Source of the DNA: Linnemannia schmuckeri
Taxonomy: Eukaryota; Mortierellomycota; Mortierellomycetes; Mortierellales; Mortierellaceae
Length of the DNA: 64,000 nt
Direction of reading: 5' to 3'
NCBI GenBank assembly: GCA_029449235.1
Contig: JANATG010000005.1
Coordinates: forward strand, 186,001-250,000
This document shows, piece after piece, positions 33,796-45,967 of the stretch. Every line of letters begins with the position of its first letter. Within the stretch, counting starts at the first letter, position 1. Below the pieces are notes generated by a model, which saw only the letters and a list, made by a program, of their open reading frames with translations, ran no database searches and had not been told where the DNA came from. The position numbers and the translations under genes were made by a program.

Positions 33796-36700
33796 TCATG
33801 ACTTTTTGGCACGCCACGAATCCCACGCCTGATCCAGTTCCCGAATCTCTTGAGGATCAGACGACCCATACAATAGATCGACATCGGCCTTACCCATCAA
33901 ACTGCAGGAGATGCAGTTGAGGATCCATGTCAGCGAGACGGCCTGGAAGTCACGGAGCCAGCCATGTTTCTTCAGATCTGCCGGTGACAGTGCCGTTGTT
34001 GCTGGTGATGTAGTTAGCGCTGCAGAGCCTTCAACGGATGAGGAAGACGTGGTGGTAAAGTGTCCGCAAGGTATCTTGTTCGGATCACAGACAATAATCG
34101 GGACCGACTTATTGATAGTCACCTGCCACGGTTTGGTGTCCTCATTGAGGTATAAGAACGACCGAGTCGATGAAAAGAAAACATCTTCGTTCACACTGGG
34201 ACAACTATTATTGGCGTTGTTAGGTCCAGACGATTCGCCCGAAGGAGTCCTAGACCTGGCACGAGAAGACGATGAGGATGACGATTTAGGAGGTCGTTTC
34301 ATCAAGACACTCGCGCCTCCGCATTGGACTAGTCGAAGGAGTTCCTGTTTCTTGATCGACTTTTGGGCGGCTGTTCCGAATTCGCCGTAGAAGAACATTC
34401 GACACGAGTCAAAAAGTTTCAATGACTATCGGCAGTGTATAACGGAAGTAAAAAAATAGTATTAGTCTAGCTTCTTTATTTCGTCCAAGCACACAAGGTA
34501 GGTAAAAAAAAAAGGACAAAGTGACAGAGTAATTAACTTACATGCTGTTGTCGCATTTCGCGACGGTGTTGTGTTCCTGGTGCCGGACCAAACTGAGCAT
34601 CTCCCTGGATCAAGTACCTCTCATCTGGTAGAGGCAGCCATATCCTGGACTTGATACTGTCCAGAAACCACTCATGCCGAACAACCCACCCATTGGACAA
34701 CATCCCAACCAGATACTTGAGCACCCTCGGGCAAAGAGCCACACCAAGCCGCTTCCAAACCAAGGGATCAACACTGGTAATGATATGGGTCGCGGATTCG
34801 TTAAAGACCTGATCCGGCATATGTTCCATAAAGAGTCCTGCCTCAATCACACGGGTGATATTGTCGTCGAAGGCGTCCTTTTGGTCCTTGTTGAGTCCTG
34901 TAAAGACACATGAGATGGCGGTCGCTGGTTCTGAGGTGCTGCTGGGTATTTCTGGTGAAGATGTTAATATTTCAGAGCCCGTAGAGTCCGGGTTGGTCGA
35001 GTGAGATGATGACTGTGGCTGCGGTGGTTTTGAACGGTTGGGCGCTTGATTGACCGGAAGTAATGGTACATCCCGACGAGGCAACAATGTAAACCTTTCG
35101 GAGTCCAATGTTGGCTGAGAAGACGCAATAACTTGTCCATATTCGTTGCTGTCTTCCACGTTATCGTTATCTTCATCCGTGGTTGTCGTTGACGATCCTC
35201 CATTGCCGGCGGCATCGGGTTGATTTTGTCCGCAAGCAGGGCACTCATGAATATGGACATTCCTTCCGATAGACATCACTTTCAAGCATGATGTACAAGC
35301 CCAAGGTCGCTTGTCATCAATTCCCGACGCCACCTTTCCTGGCTCGACACTCTCTTTTCGCCGCCTGCTCATCGGTGGTTTCCTGATATCTTGTTGAGGC
35401 TCGCGCATTGCAATCATGTTGTCTGGGGAATAGAGATCGTGTTTTTGGACTCGTAATGCTTTCTTGTTCCTGTTAGTGGTGCCGCCACCATCACCATCGT
35501 CACCGTTGGAGGGTGTCCCTGATCGGCTAGTGCACTCATCCGCCTGCATCCGTCGCTTCCTAGATGGTCTATTGGATGTCTGTTGATCTTGTACTTGATC
35601 ATTGTCAGAGACGTACTGCGATTCAAGGTCTAGCTGCTGTCTCCAGAACGATGGCGTGGGCATGCGAGGAGTATTGAAAGTGCTCATCTAAATAAACATA
35701 AGTCCGGTGAAGCACGCAACAATGTTAGCTTAACTTGAGATACACATATTCCGATATGAGACTGCAAACAAGTTCACGAGCTGGTCACTTACGACGCCAT
35801 TGGACGGCTCTTGGTAACTTCCATAGGACGGAGTACGATCTTGGGGCGTCTCGGACTCCTGAAGTAGTTGCGTCGTAGGACTGTTTCCTTTCCGAATACT
35901 GAGTAACCGCTGAAGTTGAGAAATAGTAGGAGGTTGTGCCTGTTGTGCTGACTGGTGATTGCTATCAGCCAGAATCTCGGTCCGTTGAGACGGAAACACC
36001 TCAGTGGGACCATTATCCGATGAGGACACTTGACCTCGTCCTTCCGCCTCTGATAGTGGTATTGCCTGTTCCTGATCTTCTTCCTGTTTAAGCTCGGCTT
36101 TCTCCTGAATCTCTCTTTCCCTCCTGTGCATGGTCATGGCTGTGTCAAGGGAGGGGAAGGTTTGTGCCTCGACATTCGATAAGCTGCTGAAGTGCTCCGA
36201 GATTGGGAGGGTCGGACCACAGTCGTAGGTCCAGATAGGTGATCCAATGAATGTCCCTTGCTCCAAATCCCGACTTCTATCCTGTGATGATCTCTCCCAA
36301 GTATCTTGTTCCTCGTTAGAGTCTAAGTCGCGCGTATAGAAGAAGCAGGCTTAGAGCGAAGAGTAATAACATGTTTTATTTGAGCATGAAAGAGTATCGC
36401 GCATGAAAATATTAGGCTCCCACCTGTACCTTGCGCCAAGCGGATATTACGCAGTTTAGTGACACACGCCACCAAAATGTCATATGAGGGGTTCTTGACT
36501 AGGTTACCGACCCTTGCTGGTATACCACAAGTGGGGCAGACACAGTCCGTTCCTAACACTGGGTAAATGCACTTTCTGATCACATTTGACAAAACAAGAG
36601 TAAAAGCAAAAGTCGTTGAATTTCGGAATGGTGGCAAAGAGGGGGAAGGAAAAGTGAATGGCAGGATCTGTCCGTTAGGTCGCATTTGAGAAGAAAGACG

Positions 36701-36976
36701 TACTGGCAAAAGTGGTGTCCGCATTCTTTGACAGTATAGGTTGAATGCAGTTTGTCAGAGCTATATGAGTCGATTAGGAGGAGGAGGAGGGTGGACGTGT
36801 GTGTAAGCAAATGATTTCTTGTCGATGTAATTCGGCAGGTGGTAATTGCGAATTGTTGTTGAGAGAGAGCGGGGTTAATGGGTTGAACAGGGAAGGATGA
36901 CAGGGAAGGTGTGGTACCAGAGGGGGCAGCGGAGTAGCCTTCCCATACGTTCGAGTGCATCGTCAAAGGGTGCCAT
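33796..36976 (-). CDS. BARD1-like: BARD1/BRCA1-like protein: N-terminal RING, C-terminal tandem BRCT
   Basis: Minus strand, six exons: 36976-36918, 36760-36704, 36575-36430, 36322-35793, 35687-34542, 34425-33796; all GT-AG with matching phases, 855 aa. Splicing rebuilds a C3HC4 RING: Cys17, Cys20, Cys33, His35, Cys38, Cys41, Cys52, Cys55. The RING is preceded by LERMGRLLRCPLC and followed by VGNLVKNPSYDILVACVTKLRNI, the helix layout of BARD1 and BRCA1. The middle is polar and disordered. A four-cysteine CTSCLK...CPACG knuckle lies near residue 390. BRCT1 (about 515-615) contains ATHIIT and LVGMLSNGWVVRHEWFLDSI. BRCT2 (about 650-850) contains LFDSCRMFFYGEF, a serine-rich insert, and VSLTWILNCISCSLMG, matching the BARD1 end pattern. 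Known members form a nuclear E3 ligase for H2A in homologous recombination. No ankyrin repeats were seen. BRCA1 paralogy cannot be fully excluded. Confidence 0.82.
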
Positions 36977-37161
36977 CGTCTGCGTTGAAGGAAGTGAATG
37001 AGACGGAGAGGAAGGAGGTGGAGTGAAAGAGAACAAAACTGTATGACTGAGGAAAGAACAACGAAGAGGCGATAGAGGAAGAGAATAAATTCGAACACTC
37101 AGTTGGCTCATGAACGGATAAATTTTTGCCACCAATTTTATTTTTTTTTCCACAATAGAAT

Positions 37162-39154
37162 TTATTTTTGCACAACTTCACGGTCCCAGCCAAGAGCGGC
37201 ATCCTGACCGGTTGTCTCGGGTGGCGACTGGGCCTCAAAGTCCCGGCGGAGAAGGGCAAATGTCGAGTCAATCATTAGGATAATCTCACCGATGCCGTAC
37301 ACAAGTCCGATCGCGTAAAAAAAATTGGCGTTTCCGCTTCCAACATACACCCACAGGTACCAGAAGATGGGTGCCAACAGAGTCGAGTACATGAAAAGAT
37401 TCGTCACCAGGAACGAGTACCGCATGTCTATGTTTAGGGGGATAAATTCACGTTAGTCCCTCGATTTGCTTGTTGTTTAGTCTTTGGACTGTTAAGTAAA
37501 AAAAGCGATCGGCGGCCTTACACTTGAAGATCTCAGAGCTCAGAGGCAGCAGGCCAAGGTAGAGGGACGCATCGCCGACTGATGGGTAACCCTTGAATGT
37601 GCCAATGATCGCGCACAACAGGAAAGAAATGAACAGTGGGTATTTTCTATGGTGCCAAAAAATAACGTTTAATACGCGATATCTCAACACATTGCCGTCT
37701 AGATATCCCGATCGAGAGCGTGTATCTTACCTCAACTTGATAGAAACTGGTACGGCAAAGATAAAGACGTGGATCTGGAAAACGACCAGGAAAAAGGGAC
37801 GGAACTGGTCGAACATTTCAATGAAGAAGTACCAGCAGAGACCCAGGTTGGGAGTCAGATCACTCACAGTCAAGCTATACATAGAAAAGTCATCTTGTCA
37901 ATAAGCCTTGATGCGCTCCTGTGCGAGGTGCTGTCAAAATTGGCCGCCTGACATGGCGAGTTCCTTACATGGTACCGTAAACGCTCCCGAAAAAGTCCCA
38001 AGAGTTGACCAAGACGAACGAGAGTGCAAACAGAGCGACCAGCGATCCTGCGAACAATCCCGTACATTGAATGGCGACTTTCTATTATAATTAAGAAAGC
38101 AGGAACCATTCCAGTCAGTCGTCGAAGTTATATCTCTCAGGGTGATATTTCTCCAATCGCTGCATTCCTTCCATGCATTAGGTAGCCAGATGGATGGGTA
38201 CCTTGGTGAGCTCGTTGTCGTTAATCTTCCGTGTGAGCATAAGGATGACGGGGATGATGAGCATGGAGGGGTATAATGACAGGTAAGTCGCCACAGCAAC
38301 GCTGAACATTGCTAAGCTTTTGTTGCCTAAAGTATAAAACAAATGTCGGTATATGTTAATGACCTTATAGCGTGAAGCGTTTGTCTGCGAAGAGTATGAT
38401 TACAGTTGCGCAGTACCTTTCATGCCCATCCAGATGGCGGCTATGACGACAGAGTTCGAGTACAATATCGTGCTCCTGCCGATACAGCTGGCGATGGTAT
38501 AGGGGTTGAACAGGTAGAGAGTCGCGACCGATAGACCGCCCATTCCTGGCTCTTCCTCCTTGCCGCCATACTGTGTGATCTTTTTCTCCTTTGCATAGTC
38601 CTTGTCCTTGATGCCTGTGATCTGGAGTAGCATATATCCAATGGCGATATCGCTGAGAATGTAGAAAATGTTGACGAGGAACGGGCTCGAAATGATTGGG
38701 TAGAACAGTCCAAGAAGTAGAGGCGCCTATAGTCAATGAAAGTTCAATGCGATCCTTCAGTTTCCTGAAGAGATGCTGCTGACGAGAATGTTCCTTTGTC
38801 TCATGTCGTTACCTGATGCACAACTCCCCCGTCGTACGGTGGCACTCCATTTGTGAACAGGAAGACGCCCTCAGACACTATCGGCCAAAAAAAACGAATG
38901 AAAGCCGTCATCAGCTTCAGTTGTCCTAGTTCCTGACGCGAGAGAACCGCAGATCATGGCAGATAGCTTCCTTGCAATCCCAATATTCAACTTGTATTTA
39001 ACATACGTCTTTTGAAACTTGTGACAGGAGTCGATATCTCAACTCGCTCGCCGAGGAGACTGGTTAATGCTGGGAACTGGAAGAGTGCTAGGCGCAGGGC
39101 GACTGCTGTGCCAAAGACCGCCACCGCGTTGTTATTGGATGGGCCCTTTGCCAT
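37162..39154 (-). CDS. PIGU: PIG-U/GAB1, subunit of the GPI transamidase
   Basis: Minus strand, eight exons: 39154-39007, 38877-38813, 38726-38417, 38326-38202, 38081-37969, 37874-37731, 37646-37522, 37427-37162; phases agree and give 431 aa. It is a multi-pass membrane protein. Family blocks in order are VSFKRLSEGVFLF-type N-terminal loop, PPYDGGVVHQAPLLLGLF, ASCIGRSTILYSNSVV, LSLYPSMLIIPVILML, LVNSWDFFGSVYGTIL, LTPNLGLCWYFFIEMFDQFRPFF and SEIFKYMRYSFLVTN. The conserved run around PNLGLCWYFF is the PIG-U signature. The subunit sits in the ER membrane and helps the transamidase attach GPI anchors. The gene lies 185 bp downstream of the BARD1-like start on the same strand and shares a 421-bp divergent promoter with EDC4. 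Confidence 0.9.
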
Positions 39155-39575
39155 CGTTTTTTTTCTTTTTTGGTTGTGTGATGAGTCCTTGCCTGTCCTA
39201 GGTTGATGTGCTGTGTTGCTTCTTGACAATAGTCTTGTGTGTCGATGAGTTGATGGAAGACGAATGAATGTTCCTGTAGTGGGCTTTTGACATGAAAGTG
39301 ATGGTTGCAGCTCCAACGTGGCGAGCATTTAAATATATCTGATGATGCAGCAATTGCGACTCTGATTAAATCCACGATGCTTCAACGCGACAAAACGAAG
39401 TGTGAGTGGCTCCAACGCAACCAAGTCCAACCGTGGGTCCCTTTTCCTCGTACTCCATCCCCTTTGGCTTGACCCTTCCACCCTTTCCTTCCCTTCTTCC
39501 TCCCTCCCCGCTCCTCTCCCCTCCTTTCCCTTCTCTTCCCTTCTCGATCAGCCTACGCGTGGATGCACTCCCCAG
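39155..39575. promoter_or_regulatory. Divergent promoter between PIG-U and EDC4
   Basis: 421 bp between two ATGs facing away from each other. The EDC4 side (39470-39560) is a C/T-rich leader. An upstream ATG at 39563 opens an 8-codon frame that overlaps the chosen EDC4 start. Confidence 0.6.
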
Positions 39576-42500
39576 ATGGCAAGTGAAAACAGATCGCTCC
39601 TTGATATGCTCCAGGGTGGTAGCCAGGCAGGCCAGCAGCATCAGCCTCAGGGTCAACCCTCCGCTCCTCCTCAGCAGGGTCCTCCTGGTCTCCAGCAGCA
39701 GCAACAGCAGCAGCACCCCTTCCAGTTCCAGCAGCACCCCCAGCAAGGCATGGGTGACATGTCCACCCCGCCTATGCCCCCGCATCCCTTCTACCAGAAC
39801 ATGGGTCCCCCTCCTCCCCCCATAGGTCAAATGATGCCTGGTTTTGGGTTCAACCAGCAGGGACTCGATCACCAGCATCAGATGTTTATGCACCAAATGA
39901 TGCAGCAGCACGGTCAACCCCGTGGCGCGCCTATGGCCCAGTTCCAGTCGGGACCGCCACCACCCCAAAGCCGTGCCCCACCCCAGGGAAACGCTCTTGC
40001 TTCGTTGTTACAGAGCCTGAACCAGCCTGCCTCGGTGTCGCCAACCAATACATCGACTTCGACCTTTATGGGTCCCTCGCAGTCTCAGCAACAACAACAA
40101 CCCCAGCAGCAGCAGCAGCAACAACAGCAGCCTCATTCTCAGACTCAGTCTCAAGCACATACACCAACCTCTCAAGCGGATCTCCAAGCAAGCACAGAGA
40201 GCCTCAAGCTGGCCCTTTTTGGACCTCCCAAACCCGAGCAGACCAGTGCCCAGCAAAAGACCGAGGATCTGAAGATGGCCCTTTTTGGCTCTGCTCGTCC
40301 TGACTTGACTCAAGCCCAGCCCCAGCCCAGCCCCAAAAAGGAGGAAGTGTAAGTTTCTGTTTTCCTCTATTATTTTTTCCCACATAGGCATTGCACACTT
40401 ACTCGTACATGTACACGCACGCCTCTTTGATTGACATTCACGCTGACTCTTTTCTTTTCTTCTCTTCTTGTATGTGTGCATGCTGTTGCTCTTGCTTTTG
40501 ATCGGGTGTTAATTTGATTTTATTGTGGATGTTAGTAATCTGTTGGCGATGCTACAAATGTCAGCGGGCTCTCCTTCGCCATCGCAGGGGCCATCGGCCG
40601 ATATCAAGAGTCACGACGGCGAATCAGACATCAAGCCTACTGACTTGAGACGCGAACCCACCGCAAAGTCTCCCATCTCCAAGGAGTCCACACCCCAGTC
40701 GAGCACAAAGTCAAAGTTCACCTACGTCAACCCCTTCCACTCCTTCTCCAGCGCGTCGGCCGCCGTCGCCGCCTCCGCCCCTACAGCATCAACACCCACC
40801 CCCAACCCCACAACCACCCCTCCTTCCCACTCAAGGACAGGAACACCCATTACCGAGGCTTTCCCTTCTGGTCCCCCTTCCAAGCGATCGTCGCTGAGCA
40901 CACCGACCCCTCGTCGCGATACCTCGGCCCATGTTGAGCCAGAGACCGCCAGCCGTCCTCATGATCGGGATCAGAAGCGCTATCAATTGGATCAGCTCCT
41001 CCCTCCTCATTCCGCCTGGAATCATCGCGTCCAGAAGTTGGCCAAGGGCAGCTCAAGGTGTGAATCGATGATAATCATTGTATGCGTATCATGCAATATG
41101 GTATTGTGTATTTTGCTGATGTTCTTCGTGACTAAAAAAACTCTGCAACATCAACTTTTTTTCACTCATAGCTTCCCTGACGGTGTTTACTTGAGACACC
41201 AAGGCCAGGGACCAACGACTTACGATACTGGACTGGACAATCTGAACGCTATTTTTTCGGAGGATCTTGAGACCATCCCCATCACACTTATCCCAACAGA
41301 CGTTGACTACAACCACGGCAAGATGGTCGCTGTCAGCAAAGGTTACATCAGCTACGCTGCCAAGGGTATGTCTCGTCCTCATGTACTTTGCCCGTTCGCT
41401 CTCAGTCTTCAACTGATTGTCAGTGCTCAAAGTTGCTCATACCTTTTCTATCTGAACCATTTTAGGCGGCAAGATTCGCGTCATTCAGCAATCTCATGGA
41501 CACAGAACCCTTCTTCGGGGACACACGGATCAGGTCATTGACATGAGTTTCTCGTCGGCCGATCAGGGAGCGTCGGGATCACAGCTTCTTGCCAGTGTTG
41601 GCAAAGACAGCAGGGTCATCATCTGGGACCTGTCCACCTCGCACCCCGACTCAACTGACATTGACCACTCAAAGTACTTGGAGCTCATTGGAGCACCCCA
41701 GTCGGATCAACCACGCTACAATCGCATTGCCTGGAGCCCCAGGAATGCTTCTCAGCTGGCCCTGGTCAACAACGATGATCACTCGGTTTTGATTGTCGAC
41801 ATTCACAGCCTCATCGGGTCTCAGCTTAACGACTCTCCTACCGTGACCGAGACCCAGCTTCGTGCACACTCTCTTGTTATCCAGGCACATGATCAGGTAT
41901 TGTCTATAAATCCTGAAGTCATTGACATCTTTCACAGCATGCTTTTCGAATTTGAAACTAACTAGTGCTTGACGTCGACCTTCATACCTTTTAGGCTATC
42001 AATGACCTTTCATTCTCCCGAGATGGTACTGCCTTGGTGACTGCAAGCGAGGACGGCACTGTCAAATTTTGGGATCTTCACGCTGCTGCTGGTCCAGCAC
42101 TGTTGAACGAGTTTGTGCCTCACGGCGGTCTAGGCGTAACAAACGCTATTTTCGTCGATCATCCAGATGCGACAGCTTCGCGCTGCGTTGTCACAGCCTG
42201 CCGTCGTGGAACGGAACTCAGTCTCTGGCACGTAGCTGGTTCCGGCCCTCTTGATCAGTTTGTGTTCAAGGAGCCACCATCGTCAATCCGCCGCTCTTCC
42301 CTGGGCAAATCCGCCTCTCGCTCGCAGGACATGCGCATGTTCAACTTTATGGGATACGACCACGAGACCTCCAGTCTGGTATTGGCCAACAGTGCTCGTC
42401 TCTCACTCTTTGGACTCAAGATCAAGGTTACACCAGCGTCTGAGGCTGATCGCCCTACCGGCGTAAGCCAGGCAGCATACATCAAATCTGCCTTGACCTT

Positions 42501-44605
42501 GGATGCCACATCCTGTGCCGCCACGTTTGACTTTATGATTGAGTATCCAATGCCCCAGCCTGTTGTCAGCTTTATTGTTATGCCCGATTCGTCCTTGGAG
42601 TACAATGGATTCTCGGTCTACTGCATCCAGGCTAAAGCTGTTCAGCAGTACATCATCAAGGGGCTCGAACCTCATGACAAGAGCAAATGTCAGATCTTTG
42701 AGTCCGTCTCTCCTGTGGCCAAGGTGACCGAGCCCAAGATCGCGCGCACCAACTCCAAGAACAACACTCCCAAGGCATCGAACTCGCCTTCGATCAAGGA
42801 TACCGATACCGCCGATGCATCTATTCTCTTAAAGTCGGATGCTACTACTGGAGTGGCGACTGAAGGTCTGGAAGGAAAGGAGCCAGAGAAGCCGATCAAG
42901 TTGCACGGACCCGTCATCAACGGAGCTATCGCTAAGCTGAAGGAGAAGAAGCGCAACTCGTCCAACGACAGCCAGAACGGAACTGACGGTGCTGACAAGA
43001 AGGAGTCACCGAAGCTGCCAACCTCAGGACGTATGGGAAGGAAGACAAGCCAAGATATGTCTCTTACCACTCCCCCATCGGAGGCCAAGAAGCCTGCCTC
43101 GACTCCAGTAGCACTCGGCGAGACCAAGAACTCGGCCGATGCCAAGAACTCAGGACGCAACAATACACGTAACCAAGCCAACCGTACCCAGGATACCACC
43201 GACGGCGCGTCGCCAGTGCCAGAGCAAGGTTCTTCGTTGGTTTCTGGCGACAATATTTCTATCACTCTTGGCGACCTCCAGACCATGCTATTGGCTATGG
43301 AGGACAAGATTGCATCTCGCTTCGAGAAGAAGTTGAATGCAGAGTTGGAATTGCAGTACAGAAAGATGGATCAGGATCAGATTGCCAGACAGGAGGCGGT
43401 TTTGAAGCTTGTTTCGCAGACCCTTGCCAAGAACACTGAGCAGCTTTTAGTCCAGACGGTCAACAAAGAGATTCAGAACTCTGTCATTCCCTCGCTCAAC
43501 AAGGTCATCGGAGCAGCAGTGGAGCGTCAAATCGCTCGCACCATGGGCGACGCAGCTGCAAAGGTAATACTTATGGGTATTTATTTCGCGTGTATGCTTT
43601 TTGGTCAATGATATCTCCATTTTTGCTAACATATACCGATGCATTATTTACCTGATCTAATAGACATTGCCTTCAGCCATTGAGACGGCAGTGAGCGAGA
43701 ATGTGGAGAGGGTGATGTCGGGATCGGATTTCAGGACGAACTTGACAGCCCAGGTGGCTACGACTATTCGCCCTTCGATCGAGGATTCTTTCAAAGAGAG
43801 CTTCACCAAGGTCTTGATCCCCTCATACCAAAAGGCAACTCAAGCCATGTTCCAACAGATCCACTCTGCTTTCCAGAGTGGCATTGAGGACTTGACGGCC
43901 GCCAACCAGAAGGACCACGAGTCTATCGAGGCCCTCAATACTAACATCAAAAAGGTCGCGTCGAATGTGGAGGGTATCCAGGCAAGTCTCGCGCAGGCGC
44001 AGCACGCTCAGTCTGAGGCACCATTGGGTGGTGGCCCTGGACGTCTTGATTCGCAGCGCCGTAGTGTTGCCAGTGGACTCCAGAGAACATTACAGGGCGA
44101 GGACTATTCCGGCACGTCCAACTATGGATCTCGCAGGACCTCACAACAGACCTCGCCCACTGAATCCAAACAGACGTCGGCCATCAACCAGCTGATTGCT
44201 TATGGAGATTTTGAGGGTGCGTTCACCCAGGCCTTGTCGACCAACGAGCCCAGCGCGGTGTTCCATATCTGCAGCAAGGTCTCACCCCGAACCGTCTTCC
44301 AGCAGACATCGTCCAACCCCAACGGCACCTTGAGCCAGCCCGTGTTGCTGGCTTTGACGCATCACTTGGCGAACGACCAGCAACTAGGCCAGAACTTGGG
44401 CATTCGGTTGTCATGGCTCCAGGAGATTTTGATGCGACTCAACCCCAAGGATCCTTTGCTGGGCGACCACATGGCACGGATCCTCCCCACTGTCCAGGCT
44501 CGTCTGGAGGCGACTTATTCCGAGGTCGCCAATAGCGGCGAGGCCAACCCTCACTTGCATACGCTACAGCTTTTGTTGCGTTATGTTCACAGCATGCAAC
44601 TTTAA
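39576..44605 (+). CDS. EDC4: Enhancer of mRNA-decapping protein 4 (EDC4/Ge-1/Varicose) scaffold
   Basis: Six exons: 39576-40348, 40536-41057, 41172-41365, 41466-41896, 41995-43563, 43664-44605; phases agree, 1476 aa, the size of metazoan and plant EDC4. The first 310 residues are Q/P-rich with short motifs NRSLLDMLQ, SLKLALFG, DLKMALFG and NLLAMLQ. A WD40-type propeller covers about 430-800 (LLRGHTDQVIDMSF, VGKDSRVIIWDL, SFSRDGTALVTASEDGTVKFWDL). A polar linker and a helical, coiled-coil stretch (about 1060-1330) lead to the conserved alpha-helical C-terminus (QLIAYGDFEGAFTQAL ... LSQPVLLALTHHL ... LSWLQEILMRLNPKDPLLGDHM). In the family this domain targets processing bodies and the protein links DCP1-DCP2 for decapping. 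The start chosen is the Met before ASENRSLLD; an in-frame ATG at 39402 would add 58 low-complexity residues. Confidence 0.9.
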
Positions 44606-44979
44606 TCGGAAAAATAAAAATGTAGTATCATGTTTATCTTTTAAGCCTTCATTTGAAGTCCAGGTTGTTATAGCCATTTAGGGTTATGAAGGCGATTGTG
44701 TCCTGTGTCCAAGAGATAAAGCGAATGAAAAAAGGCCATCCTTGGTTGAGAAGGGAGAAACAAGGTGGTTGAGCAAACAATTCGCTTTCGTCTCAAGTAA
44801 AGAAAGGTGAATGGTGGGGTAAAAAAATTATCTAAAACTGACTTGAGTGGTCCTGGACAGATTGGCTCACCGTGATGGTTCCTAAGTGATAGTTTCGGGT
44901 TCTTCATCTCAGATACATCCATCATTCAGGAACCGTCAGCGCCTTGTTCATCCCAAATAACAAAGAGAATAAGAGTGAG

Positions 44980-45232
44980 TTAGAAGATGTTATCAGACAC
45001 AAGTACAGGCAGCACTACTATGATATCAATCATCCTCCGGCTAGCTCCCACGAGACCTGGGACAAAATGGTCATTTTGTTGCCCTGTCCGCTCAGAGCGC
45101 CTGTTCGCCTCTCCTAATACCTCCTCAAGCCACCAAGGAATCCCAAGGGTGAAACCTCCCTCACATGACATGCCTCGCAAGCACCATTGACCAAACTCGA
45201 ATGCACTGCAAGAAACACACCACTTCCACTGT
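44980..45232 (-). pseudogene. Exon-like open frame, unknown family
   Basis: On the minus strand a TTTTTTCTACAG acceptor-like site (ending at 45233) is followed by 84 open codons rich in Trp and Cys (WKWCVSCSAFEFGQWCLRG, then GIPWWLEEV) ending in a stop at 44980. Residue composition looks protein-like, but no upstream exon or family was recognised. It may be the last exon of a decayed gene. Confidence 0.2.
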
Positions 45233-45886
45233 AGAAAAAACAAATGAAGGGTTGTTTTAAACGAAAAAATTGAAACAAATTACACTCCTTCACAACACAA
45301 CAGCCACCACCACTTACTCTTTGTTTTTAGAGAATGCCGCACTGGCGACAAGTAAGGACACAAATACACGCATAAGCAAACATAAACAAAAAATAAAATA
45401 TACAAGTCAACTGTCCCAAGTCCAACGATGTCAGTCTGGGCAGCATCAGCATAACCGTGTACACTTCTTCATAAATCTACATTATCTGGGGTAGAGAGGT
45501 CGAGATATTGGAAATGCGGAAGTCTATCCAGAAGCCTAATCCTGCTGGGAGAGATATGTCCAAAAGACGACTCTTGAAGGAAGGGGAACGAAGATCGCTC
45601 ATCAAATTCAGCCGAAAATAGGTTACATGTCACACCTGTTGGTACGCTTGATGACTGGGGTCACAAACGGGTCGACAGCAATCTCCATCTCAAGCTGTTC
45701 CACCTATGGTGCTGGGCGTCCGTGTGATATTATTCCTCTTTGTTAGATTTCGCAGAAGTAGTCCCGAAGTGGGACAACGACCCCTTTCAAAATCAGCGTC
45801 ATTACTTGTCTGTGCTCGAAGAGAATAGACGTCAGGAGCAACGTGTTCTGCCACCTTAGAACCTGCTCTTGGTCATCGTCACCTCT

Positions 45887-45967
45887 GACTACATGACAAC
45901 GACAGTGGAGAAGTCCTTGGCTAGACGAACAAGAAAGGACCATTAGAAGCACATCATTGCAGACAAA
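45887..45967 (-). repeat. Inverted repeat copy A, about 81 bp
   Basis: On the minus strand it aligns without gaps over 27 codons to 46918-46998. Both translate to FVCxDVLxMxLSCSSxQG followed by RCH. Confidence 0.6.

Noticed and set aside
39402..39575. In-frame extension of EDC4 from an ATG at 39402
   Set aside because: The added residues are low-complexity and come from a C/T-rich leader; the ATG before ASENRSLLDML fits better. Not excluded.
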